A stretch of DNA of 7,306 nt from Actinomycetota bacterium (GCA_002731665.1 PCCJ01000085.1:1-7306), one strand, 5' to 3'; shown: positions 1 to 6,183, numbered from the stretch's first letter. Numbers and translations are program-made. The notes: generated from the sequence alone by a model not told the origin.

Positions 1-1
1 G

Positions 2-934
2 ACAAGTCAGCAAATCTGCACAGTTGTGGGAAGTAGCGTATTTGGGTCTGACTTCATAAACGAGCTTGCCCAAGACGTGAATGCGACCATTAACCAACTC
101 GTGGGTGTCTACACATCTGCTCAGCAGGAGCACAGCGCTCACCAGCAGGCTATGAATGCTCTCTTCACTACGATGCCGAAGCAAAAACCGCTGTTCATAG
201 CGAGAAGCTCAGCCATTATAGGTATCCGAAATAAGGCACAAGATGACCTTCAAGAACTTCTTGAGGACGCCAGTGTAATATTCAATATTGACGAAGACGC
301 TATAGATGAGCGCAATTCTGACATTCTCGCAATACGAGAGAATGGTTGGCCTTTGGCAATAGCGGTAGCTGTCGGAGTAACTATCTTGGCGCTTTACGCT
401 TTGGTTCCTCACCTACAAGCGCAGGCTAAAAAGGCTTGTAGCCAACTGCTAGAGCAAGCTCGTACCAAGCTGAGCGCCTTCCGAAGCTCAATTAAAGCGA
501 AGAGTAGTTTACAAGGAAAGCGCACCCAGGCTGATCTTATCCGCGCTCAGTTGATAAAGGAAATAGGGCGCATGAGCGCGACCCCCAGCGATACATTCTC
601 CTGTTATCAAGAGCATATACGTCCTATCTATGAGGCGTATATCAACCCTGGCGATGTCACGAATGGCGACGTTGGTGGTCAAATCGAAGCGCGCTTTGCG
701 ATCTTAAGCGGCGGTGTCAATGCTACGGACGAAATGGCTAAACTTCTTGACGAACAAGCAACCGAATTGGCGGCCACCGACCCTATAGGCGTCGCTCTTG
801 CAGAATTCCGCAAGCTGTTGTCTGAAACCATCATGCCTATCTTACGCTACGCGGCCTACACTGCGTTAGGGTTGGGCGTCCTCTGGGGTGGCGTTAAAGT
901 CTACAAATCCATCACTAATAAAGACGAATCGTAA
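2..934 (+). CDS. Membrane protein with two transmembrane segments, probably cut by the left window edge
   Basis: No family is recognised. The reading frame stays open to the left edge. A GTG at 26 is the first start-like codon in the window, but no Shine-Dalgarno site precedes it, unlike the two following genes, so the true start probably lies outside. Counted from that GTG there are 302 residues. A helical, Gln/Glu-rich region (about 10-105) is followed by a strongly hydrophobic segment at about 108-128 (GWPLAIAVAVGVTILALYAL). A basic and acidic helical middle with coiled-coil character follows (130-185), and a second hydrophobic segment lies near the C-terminus (about 272-293, ILRYAAYTALGLGVLWGG) before a short charged tail. 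The stop sits inside the ribosome-binding region of the next gene, so the two are very likely cotranscribed. Two membrane spans joined by a long soluble domain would suit a virion-membrane, DNA-entry or host-envelope protein; this is inference only. The frame is real with high probability, but the function is unknown. Confidence 0.8.
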   Translation, partial: TSQQICTVVGSSVFGSDFINELAQDVNATINQLVGVYTSAQQEHSAHQQAMNALFTTMPKQKPLFIARSSAIIGIRNKAQDDLQELLEDASVIFNIDEDAIDERNSDILAIRENGWPLAIAVAVGVTILALYALVPHLQAQAKKACSQLLEQARTKLSAFRSSIKAKSSLQGKRTQADLIRAQLIKEIGRMSATPSDTFSCYQEHIRPIYEAYINPGDVTNGDVGGQIEARFAILSGGVNATDEMAKLLDEQATELAATDPIGVALAEFRKLLSETIMPILRYAAYTALGLGVLWGGVKVYKSITNKDES

Positions 935-950
935 AGGAGTACCCCATGTT
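929..950 (+). promoter_or_regulatory. Strong ribosome-binding module, copy 1 of a near-identical pair
   Basis: AAAGGAGT at 933-940 lies 5 nt before the ATG at 946 and overlaps the TAA stop (932-934) of the upstream gene. The 22-bp segment from 929 to 950 recurs at 1502-1523 with a single C/T difference. Confidence 0.85.
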
Positions 951-1488
951 CCGTGACATCACACCGGATCAAAAAACTATAGGGCGCAAGAATCCCAAAG
1001 GCTATAATTTGACTGTTCAACGAGATGGTTACCGAGACGTATTTCAATGGCGGAGGGAGGGAGAAGACAAAATCTCCGCAATCGCTCGATTTTTGATAGA
1101 TGAAGAAGATGTCAGATCGGTGCTGGAGTCTCGAATATTAGAATCTGCAGAAGATTTATACAGAGACTTAGATATAAGTGACGATAAACGATATGAGATG
1201 ATTGAGAGCGATATGAGGGACGCTACCTCCCAGCTATATTATGAGACTCCGATCTATTTGTCTGAAGTGCGAGTACTGTCTGAAGAAGATAGGGGTCAAT
1301 ACTTAGGCTCAGATCTTATGCAAGAACTAGAGTCTCAACTTGCGGAAAATGGGTTCGACGCTATTTACCTTCAAGCGGTTCCTTCAGTGCGTGCGTTGTG
1401 GTATCTGCGATTAGGGTTCGACCTTTTGTACCCAAGAGAGGAAAGTGATATGATGGAAGTATTCCCCGTTCTGAAGAAGAACATTTGA
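946..1488 (+). CDS. GNAT-fold N-acetyltransferase-like protein
   Basis: This 180-residue protein is probably an acetyl-CoA-dependent N-acyltransferase; its substrate is unknown. The C-terminal half shows GNAT order. A beta strand (YLSEVRVLSE, about 104-113) leads into a P-loop-like stretch at 116-122 (RGQYLGS) and a helix (SDLMQELESQLAENG). The strand DAIYLQAV follows, and then the helix-turn typical of motif B (SVRALWYLRLGFDLL, 147-161), where an aromatic residue and LGF are the family hallmark. In the usual R/Q-x-x-G-x-G/A signature the first Gly is Tyr-119, so CoA binding may be altered. The N-terminal ~100 residues are very acidic in the middle (EDLYRDLDISDD) and match nothing I recognise. 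The start is fixed by the strong AAAGGAGT site. It lies between two membrane-protein genes in one operon, so modification of a virion or envelope protein is possible but unproven. Confidence 0.75.
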   Translation: MFRDITPDQKTIGRKNPKGYNLTVQRDGYRDVFQWRREGEDKISAIARFLIDEEDVRSVLESRILESAEDLYRDLDISDDKRYEMIESDMRDATSQLYYETPIYLSEVRVLSEEDRGQYLGSDLMQELESQLAENGFDAIYLQAVPSVRALWYLRLGFDLLYPREESDMMEVFPVLKKNI

Positions 1489-1501
1489 CCCAATAGTAAT
1501 C

Positions 1502-1523
1502 TCGTAAAGGAGTACCTCATGTT
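1502..1523 (+). promoter_or_regulatory. Strong ribosome-binding module, copy 2 of a near-identical pair
   Basis: AAAGGAGT at 1506-1513 lies 5 nt before the ATG at 1519. The segment matches 929-950 at 21 of 22 positions, including the bases between the Shine-Dalgarno site and the ATG and the first bases of codon 2. Here it lies in a true 30-bp intergenic gap rather than over a stop codon. Confidence 0.85.
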
Positions 1524-1884
1524 TGGAGAATACATTGCCGCAGGCCAAGGAACTACAGAGTCCATTCGCCTACCTGACGGAGGCACAATCCGTGTGGCCA
1601 CGGTCGACGGTGACTCACCCTATATCTTAGGACGCCACAAGCTCGGCTCCAGCATAATGGATGATGCAACAAACGCACTCGCGGCGGCCAGAGCGGTAGA
1701 CAACGACTCCGATTGTATACATACGGGGGTGGAAGCTAAAGTTCAAGAGCTAGTGTCTTCAATAGAAGTGTTAGAGAGGGATTGCTCTAGTAATGAAGCT
1801 ACTACTCAACAATTTACATACATGTTCTATGGATCATTAGCTGTTAACGCTATTCTTCTCGGCTACGTCTTATTGAAGAAATAA
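1519..1884 (+). CDS. Small protein with one C-terminal transmembrane segment
   Basis: This 121-residue protein belongs to no family I recognise. The N-terminal part is soluble and beta-like with several glycines (LPDGGTIRVATVDGD, about 18-32). An Ala-rich then acidic helical part follows (about 46-90), and a single hydrophobic helix lies at about 101-119 (YMFYGSLAVNAILLGYVLL) followed by two lysines at the very end. That layout is a tail-anchored protein, with the bulk of the chain on one side of the membrane. The start is supported by the repeated AAAGGAGT module. It is the last gene of the left operon. Its TAA lies 1 bp from the stop of the opposing gene, and no intrinsic terminator is visible between them. 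Small C-terminally anchored proteins occur among phage structural and lysis proteins, but the sequence does not decide which. Confidence 0.75.
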   Translation: MFGEYIAAGQGTTESIRLPDGGTIRVATVDGDSPYILGRHKLGSSIMDDATNALAAARAVDNDSDCIHTGVEAKVQELVSSIEVLERDCSSNEATTQQFTYMFYGSLAVNAILLGYVLLKK

Positions 1885-1885
1885 A

Positions 1886-2257
1886 CTACCGCGATCCACA
1901 CTTGTAAACAGTGATCTGCGATACTGCTTTCTTGGCAGCAATCACCGCATAATCTGCGTTGATAAGCTTCATAATGTCTGCCTTGAGACGATCGTAGTGC
2001 GCAATGTCCTGCTTCTTCTCCCCTGTGCCCGGGATATAAAAGCTGAGCGTAAATCCAGAGGATGCTTCACGCACAAAACCATGCATTTGTGAAGCGTGGT
2101 CTAAGTCCTCTTTACTAAACCCACCTTTCGATTGCACCACACAGCGCGAAGTTCCAATATCCTCTGTCTTTGGAAACACAATCGCCTGAACTGAAGCTTT
2201 GCGCCATACCCATCCTTTAGCTTTACACTTTCCCACTGGTTGTTCCTTTATCATCAT
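1886..2257 (-). CDS. Hypothetical 123-residue protein, last gene of the phosphatase-peptidase cluster
   Basis: No family is recognised. The protein is mixed alpha/beta in appearance. It has a basic, aromatic N-terminus (KCKAKGWVWRKASVQAIVF), a central HASQMHGF stretch, a Ser/Gly-rich strand pair (SSGFTLSFYIPGTGE) and a C-terminal helix, LKADIMKLINADYAVIAA. Cysteines are at 11, 39 and 120; there is no signal peptide or membrane segment. The start shown overlaps the upstream peptidase gene by ATGA (2254-2257), which suggests translational coupling, but no Shine-Dalgarno site lies in front of it. An alternative GTG at codon 8 (2234-2236) has AAGGA 7 nt upstream (2244-2248) and would give 116 residues; I cannot decide between them. 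Its TAG stop is 1 bp from the stop of the opposing + strand gene. Confidence 0.7.
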   Translation of the reverse strand: MMIKEQPVGKCKAKGWVWRKASVQAIVFPKTEDIGTSRCVVQSKGGFSKEDLDHASQMHGFVREASSGFTLSFYIPGTGEKKQDIAHYDRLKADIMKLINADYAVIAAKKAVSQITVYKCGSR

Positions 2258-2637
2258 TGTTTAGGGAGATAAGAAGGACGAACAGGGCGACCTTCAAGAG
2301 TAGATTGGATATCCTCTGAGTCGTAAAGGATGGGAGTCCCAAATGCCCAAGCTGCCACACGATCCGCATCTCTCTCTGAGTGCGAAAACAATCCCTTTTG
2401 CATCAAGATCACATGAGCAAGTTCATGTCTTAGCAAACCGTCGACCCTATGCGTCGGAGCGGATAAAATCTTAGGGCTGAAATAAATATAGGCACCATCT
2501 GTGTAGGCAAAGTCACGCGCTTTCGGAAAGTTCTCAGAAGCGCCAAGTACTACCTCGGCATATATTTCGACATCACGTAACTGCTTAAGTTGTGACAAGA
2601 GTGCATTTTTAAGTGCTACAATATCTTTTAAGTCCAT
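2254..2637 (-). CDS. Putative zinc metallopeptidase (HELAH motif)
   Basis: The frame encodes about 127 residues with the zinc-peptidase signature HELAH (residues 71-75, in GLLRHELAHVIL), giving two His ligands and the catalytic Glu. A second conserved-looking stretch, SERDADRVAAWAFG (about 87-100), resembles the E-x-x-A-D-x-x-A helix that supplies the third ligand in many gluzincin-like proteins. The family is known for small cytoplasmic or host-interacting proteases; the substrate here is unknown. There is no signal peptide or membrane segment, and the protein is short for a full peptidase, so it may be a minimal catalytic domain. I chose the ATG at 2635-2637, two bases after the stop of the phosphatase gene. 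A GTG at 2643 and a TTG at 2649 are also in frame, and none has a clear Shine-Dalgarno site, so translation probably depends on reinitiation. The TGA overlaps the next start as ATGA. Confidence 0.75.
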   Translation of the reverse strand: MDLKDIVALKNALLSQLKQLRDVEIYAEVVLGASENFPKARDFAYTDGAYIYFSPKILSAPTHRVDGLLRHELAHVILMQKGLFSHSERDADRVAAWAFGTPILYDSEDIQSTLEGRPVRPSYLPKQ

Positions 2638-2639
2638 AC

Positions 2640-3203
2640 TCACACACAACTTTCACAATTGACATACGGAACGCTCGGCTGTATAAATAAAGCATCTACA
2701 AGTCTGCGAGCTTCTCGGATATCTTGAAGAGTATGTACTCCGAGTTGTACACGACTGAGGCCGACCCGATTGGCAAAATCGAATAAAGCTCGTCGTTGAG
2801 CTTCACTGACACTTGGTTGGTTGCTCAGTGTGTAGGCTAAATACCGCGAAATCAAAGCATGCCCACTCGGATAACTATACGATCTTGTCCACTTTGTTAT
2901 AGGGGTGCGAGGTAACTTACGCCCCAGATGCTTAGCTATCTTTTCGGGCCGAGGCATCTTAAAATGCTCCTTAAGCTCGCTCAAACTCTCAAGTACAGGA
3001 AACATCGTGGAGTGTAGCTCAGAGGGAATCGGTACCCCGATAGACCGAGCACAGTTTAGAAATACTTTGAAAACATCACCATCATAATATTTTGCACACT
3101 CAATCTCTTCTTCGGTAGCCAATCTCATGATATAACTGACTTCGGAGACTAGCCTATGCATATCTTCAATCGACCGCTTAGGCAACACTACATCTCTAAA
3201 CAT
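2640..3203 (-). CDS. Soluble PAP2-superfamily (acid phosphatase-like) phosphatase
   Basis: This 187-residue protein carries all three PAP2 signatures in order and with exact spacing. K78-x6-R85-P86 (KEHFKMPRP) comes first, then P-S-G-H at 112-115 (SYSYPSGHAL), then S150-R151-x5-H157-x3-D161 (SRVQLGVHTLQD). The family forms a phosphohistidine intermediate on the last His, with the PSGH His as acid/base, and removes phosphate from lipid phosphates, nucleotides or other monoesters or pyrophosphates. No signal peptide or membrane helices are visible, so it should be cytoplasmic, unlike the membrane lipid phosphatases and the secreted class A acid phosphatases. That favours a soluble substrate such as a nucleotide, but this is inference. 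The C-terminus ends in a CxxC pair (C183, C186). It is the first gene of a three-gene - strand cluster. The ATG at 3201-3203 has only a weak AGGG about 7 nt upstream. Confidence 0.88.
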   Translation of the reverse strand: MFRDVVLPKRSIEDMHRLVSEVSYIMRLATEEEIECAKYYDGDVFKVFLNCARSIGVPIPSELHSTMFPVLESLSELKEHFKMPRPEKIAKHLGRKLPRTPITKWTRSYSYPSGHALISRYLAYTLSNQPSVSEAQRRALFDFANRVGLSRVQLGVHTLQDIREARRLVDALFIQPSVPYVNCESCV

Positions 3204-3265
3204 TTTTCAACCCTATATTAAACATCTAGGCGATAGTGAATCGTGAAACTGGAGTTAAGTCAACA
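3204..3265. promoter_or_regulatory. Divergent control region between phosphatase and transglycosylase genes (weak promoter candidates)
   Basis: The two genes point away from each other here, so promoters are expected. The A+T-rich core around 3212-3222 contains TATATT on the + strand (5 of 6 to the -10 consensus) and TTTAAT on the - strand (5 of 6), sharing the same bases. A - strand TTGACT (RC of 3255-3260, 5 of 6 to -35) lies inside the start of the transglycosylase frame, but its spacing to a good -10 is not ideal. No convincing full promoter can be assigned. CTAGGCG at 3226-3232 also occurs, inverted, in the polymerase promoter. Confidence 0.35.
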
Positions 3266-3751
3266 ATGGAGTTCTTCAAACCTTGCTGGATCGCGCTGGT
3301 ATTTTTGTTTCACCCAGATACCCCACCATCCAAAACCTACCTACACAAAGTATCTCGTACAATTGCTGAAAGGGTATCAACCTGCAACAAAATAGCTACG
3401 GAGGCTCGAAACCAGGGGGTTGACCCCATGCTCGCACTCTCTGTGGGTATGCGCGAATCAGGGTTCACATACGTCACATCCAAAAAAGGAGCAAAAGGAC
3501 CCCTTGGCGTGATTACTAAATATCACTGCAAGGGAGGTGCACGCAATTGCGATCTGATTCAGGCAGGAGTATCTGCGCTCAGTAAGTTTCTAGAACTCAA
3601 CCAAGAAGACCGATGTAAAGCTCTTGCACAATACAATCGAGGACTTAAAGGAGAGTGCAAGGAAGCGCGTAGCGAATTTTATTATGCCTCAGACGTCCTT
3701 GAGATTTACAGCACCATCTGTAACGCCACTGACTTCTGCCACGAGTGCTAG
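3266..3751 (+). CDS. SLT-type lytic transglycosylase with N-terminal export/anchor segment
   Basis: This is probably a peptidoglycan-cleaving lytic transglycosylase acting outside the cytoplasm. From the ATG at 3266 it has 161 residues. A short hydrophobic stretch follows a lysine (KPCWIALVFLF, 5-15), consistent with a signal or anchor. The catalytic core is SVGMRESGF with the expected Glu-64 followed by Ser. Next come KKGAKGPLGV (about 73-82), matching the S-x-G-A-x-G-x-x-Q region of SLT domains but with Val in place of Gln, and AQYNRG (121-126), matching the Y-N-x-G motif. Nine cysteines, including CKGGARNC and CHEC at the end, suggest disulfides and hence an oxidising compartment. A GTG at 3236 is in frame (171 residues, AGG 5 nt upstream). 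I prefer the ATG because it leaves room for divergent promoters, though its GGAG lies a long 11 nt away. The last 63 bp overlap the opposing helix-turn-helix gene. Confidence 0.82.
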   Translation: MEFFKPCWIALVFLFHPDTPPSKTYLHKVSRTIAERVSTCNKIATEARNQGVDPMLALSVGMRESGFTYVTSKKGAKGPLGVITKYHCKGGARNCDLIQAGVSALSKFLELNQEDRCKALAQYNRGLKGECKEARSEFYYASDVLEIYSTICNATDFCHEC

Positions 3752-4162
3752 AAGACCATCTGTAGCAATTGACAGAGCTTCATCACTCACAATGTATACG
3801 CGCAACACGCCTTCCACTCGCTCACGTAAAGATGCCTGACGGGTAGCCTTAAACTTGCGCTTCTTACGGTATCTGTAAAAGGCACCGCGCACTGCATGAG
3901 GAGAGCGTTGTACAATCTCTGCAATTTCATCGTAGCTATACCCTTTCGCCTGCAGAGCAATTAAGTGAGGCATTAAGTCCTCCCAACCCTTACGCACATA
4001 CTGAAGAGATATTTTAGATCTTGAGGCACGCGCACGAATACTCCCTGCTGACCTCCCTAAAATTGTAGGTAACTTACTTGGCGCAACGCCCGACTCTACT
4101 AGACTCCGCAAAGTATCTATCTCCGCTTGTGTCCACTCAACTCCAAGTTTAACAGCACTCAT
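3689..4162 (-). CDS. Double helix-turn-helix DNA-binding protein
   Basis: This 157-residue protein is probably sequence-specific and DNA-binding. The first domain (about 10-53) begins WTQAEIDTLRSLVESG and continues with KLPTILGRSAGSIRARASR, the tryptophan-led three-helix pattern of SANT/Myb-like and GcrA-like domains. The second (about 66-100) reads LIALQAKGYSYDEIAEIVQ then SPHAVRGAFYRYR, again a helix-turn-helix, followed by a very basic arm (RKKRKFKATR). The C-terminal ~45 residues are mildly acidic and of unknown role. It has no ligand or catalytic domain. The ATG overlaps the polymerase stop as ATGA and is preceded by GGAGG, so it is cotranslated with the polymerase. It could be a transcription regulator of the phage, an origin-binding factor or an accessory to the polymerase. 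The 3' end runs 63 bp into the opposing transglycosylase gene. Confidence 0.8.
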   Translation of the reverse strand: MSAVKLGVEWTQAEIDTLRSLVESGVAPSKLPTILGRSAGSIRARASRSKISLQYVRKGWEDLMPHLIALQAKGYSYDEIAEIVQRSPHAVRGAFYRYRKKRKFKATRQASLRERVEGVLRVYIVSDEALSIATDGLLALVAEVSGVTDGAVNLKDV

Positions 4163-6171
4163 ACAGCCTCCACAACTTGATCCGCAGGAATCAAACGATT
4201 ATTCTCATCATACACAGGCTCTGCGCCTTTCCACCAACGTGTCGCTAAAGCAGGCTCTGCCACACTTGGAATATCCGGGGTAAAGATAGCCATGCTTGCC
4301 TCCATCACACGCTTAAGCTCCATAGCCGCTTCGTGAGCCTTATGGAGCGGTGTCTCCAAGATGATTTCATCATGCACGAAAAGCACAGGGCGCGTTCCAT
4401 AAAGAGGACTCTCCGGCCTACTGTAAGCTGCTTCAGATACTTGGACGAAAGCTACCAACCCTCCCTCAGCGGCTAATCCCTGAAAATAGAAGTTAGCCAG
4501 TTGGCAAAATCTACGGTCACCCGAAAATCTCTGCGCTCTTGGAATGTAGCCTTGCCCATCGTATGTGTTTACACGAGTGCCTACACGACTCAAATAGTCC
4601 TTAATCTCAGGGAATTGTGAAAAGAAGAATTGCTTTAAATCTTCGGCTTCTGTGTCAGTCACCTTCACGTTATACCCTTTGGCAAACTCAATGAAGGTTC
4701 GCGAAGCCATACCTCCAGGAAATCCGAAGTTACAACACTTCATGAGCTGTCTCATCTTCTTAAGCTCTTTATCCCCTTGCGCTTTAAGTATCTTACCCTC
4801 TTCGTAGGAAATGTCTAACTTCCTTGTGGCCATATAGGTATGCGGATCAAAAGAGGGGTCTTCTTGATAAAGTTCAGCCAAACGCGACCGGCCCAATTCA
4901 TCCAACAGTACTTGGGATAGGACTCTAAGCTCATTCGCCTCATAGTCACAAAACACAAAACATGCCCCCGGGCGTGCGATGACACATTCCCGTATCCCCC
5001 CATTTCTGGGTGGATTGAGTAGGTTGGGGTTGCGTGCAGACACCCTCCCTGTTTCCAAGTACGGGAAATAGTTAGTATTGATAACTCCTTCGTTATCAAA
5101 ACTCTTCTCTAATGCAGGCAGAAATGTAGACCATATCGTTTTACGGTCACCTACATCTGCCCAGGCTTTGAGGATGGGATTCCCACACTCCACCATAGCC
5201 GAACGACTTGTCTGAACCTGATCTTTTTCAGTCAGAGGAGGTTCCATGCCTTGCTCCCGAAACCCCTCTTCTACAAGCTTGGCGACTGCTTTATTGTCAA
5301 TGCGAATCGTAAGCTTACCCTTCTTCAATGCACGTTGTCTGGCACGACCTTTCAGAGAAGTCGCCAGTCCTGCAGTTAACATCTGGTCTGCTGCTACGGA
5401 CACGATATCTTCGGCCTCTTGGCGCAAAGTTCGAACACTTAAGCTATCCACTTTCACACCCCACGCAGACGCTAACTGGAGTGCATAATGTATAGAAGCT
5501 CGGCGAGGAGACTCTTTAAAAATGTAAAGCTCCTTATACTCCTGCTTTAAGATAATTGTGGAACGTTCTTCCTGTGCACCATAAAGGTCTGGAAGATGAC
5601 GGACATCTTGGATGAGATAATCTCGGTAAGGCGCAGGCCACTCCGCAAACGATGAATACTGAAGCATGGTGTGATACGTCACCTGCACAGTCTTATCTTT
5701 GGTTTCAGAGAGGTCGATCCCACAAAACATAAAGCAGGCACCCACATAACTCGTGTAACCATGCTTTCCATGTTCCAGATCAAACTTACGGCCAAGTGAC
5801 GCTTTAAGCTGACCCTGAGCATTGAGCCAAATAAGAGTTCTCAAATAAGTGCACTCAATACGACGCTTACGAAACATCGCGTAAATGCGACCAATGTAGG
5901 CAGGGTTATGCGCACTAATGCACCCCCAATCATAAGCACCGTTATGCGCCACAACCGATTGAGCGCTGTCCTCGCACAGTTCAAGGAAGTTCCCTGTATT
6001 CTGGCCCCAAAAGAAATAAATCTCTCGGTCATGATAGGTTTGCATACGTGTGGCCCATTTATCTACAACGTGCGCACGTGCAGTCTGGACAGTAATGTTA
6101 AAAGCGCCTGCCACGATGCGTGGAGCACGCTTCGGCCCAATTGGAAATGTCTCAAGGTCAAAAAAAATCAA
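4159..6171 (-). CDS. Family A DNA polymerase with 3'-5' exonuclease domain
   Basis: This 670-residue replicative DNA polymerase of the Pol I family lacks the 5'-3' nuclease domain, as is usual in phages. The proofreading domain shows Exo I at D5/E7 (FDLETF), Exo II at N77/D81 (AHNGAYD) and Exo III at Y185/D189 (YLIQD). The polymerase domain shows TGRVSARNPNLLNPPR (374-389), motif A at D409 (DYEANELRVLS), motif B from R474 through K478 to F482 (RQLMKCCNFGFPGG) and motif C at H600-D601-E602 (FVHDEIILE). Both catalytic aspartates are present. Phe-482 matches Pol I Phe762; Gly-486 replaces Pol I Tyr766. The start is TTG at 6169-6171: the next downstream ATG would remove Exo I, and AGAGGAGG lies just upstream. 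Codons 2-4 include a run of eight T. It has its own promoter (6218-6247) downstream of a terminator and is followed by the overlapping helix-turn-helix gene. Confidence 0.96.
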   Translation of the reverse strand: MIFFDLETFPIGPKRAPRIVAGAFNITVQTARAHVVDKWATRMQTYHDREIYFFWGQNTGNFLELCEDSAQSVVAHNGAYDWGCISAHNPAYIGRIYAMFRKRRIECTYLRTLIWLNAQGQLKASLGRKFDLEHGKHGYTSYVGACFMFCGIDLSETKDKTVQVTYHTMLQYSSFAEWPAPYRDYLIQDVRHLPDLYGAQEERSTIILKQEYKELYIFKESPRRASIHYALQLASAWGVKVDSLSVRTLRQEAEDIVSVAADQMLTAGLATSLKGRARQRALKKGKLTIRIDNKAVAKLVEEGFREQGMEPPLTEKDQVQTSRSAMVECGNPILKAWADVGDRKTIWSTFLPALEKSFDNEGVINTNYFPYLETGRVSARNPNLLNPPRNGGIRECVIARPGACFVFCDYEANELRVLSQVLLDELGRSRLAELYQEDPSFDPHTYMATRKLDISYEEGKILKAQGDKELKKMRQLMKCCNFGFPGGMASRTFIEFAKGYNVKVTDTEAEDLKQFFFSQFPEIKDYLSRVGTRVNTYDGQGYIPRAQRFSGDRRFCQLANFYFQGLAAEGGLVAFVQVSEAAYSRPESPLYGTRPVLFVHDEIILETPLHKAHEAAMELKRVMEASMAIFTPDIPSVAEPALATRWWKGAEPVYDENNRLIPADQVVEAV
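4160..4171 (-). promoter_or_regulatory. Ribosome-binding site inside the polymerase 3' end for the helix-turn-helix gene
   Basis: On the - strand GGAGG (RC of 4167-4171) stands 4 nt before the ATG at 4160-4162, which shares bases with the polymerase TGA (4159-4161). This fixes the start and supports translational coupling. Confidence 0.8.
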
Positions 6172-6183
6172 GCACCCTCCTCT
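6169..6183 (-). promoter_or_regulatory. Strong Shine-Dalgarno site for the TTG-initiated polymerase
   Basis: On the - strand AGAGGAGGG (RC of 6175-6183) precedes the TTG by about 3-5 nt. A strong site paired with a weak start codon suggests set, moderate translation of the polymerase and decides the start. Confidence 0.75.

Noticed and set aside
1890..1945. Possible terminator hairpins at the first convergent junction (CTGC/GCAG near 1924-1938 and CACT/AGTG near 1898-1912)
   Set aside because: Stems are only four to five pairs with no following T-run on either strand and lie inside the coding region.
3713..3764. Direct repeat ACCATCTGTA at 3713-3722 and 3755-3764, considered as an attachment site
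   Set aside because: It is only 10 bp, both copies lie within the helix-turn-helix coding sequence, where they encode two ATDG/VTDG-type stretches in different contexts, and there is no integrase or tRNA nearby.
3624..3839. A 71-codon + strand frame across the convergent junction
   Set aside because: It is covered by the transglycosylase and helix-turn-helix genes, has no Shine-Dalgarno site and shows Arg/Ser/Thr-rich low-information composition.
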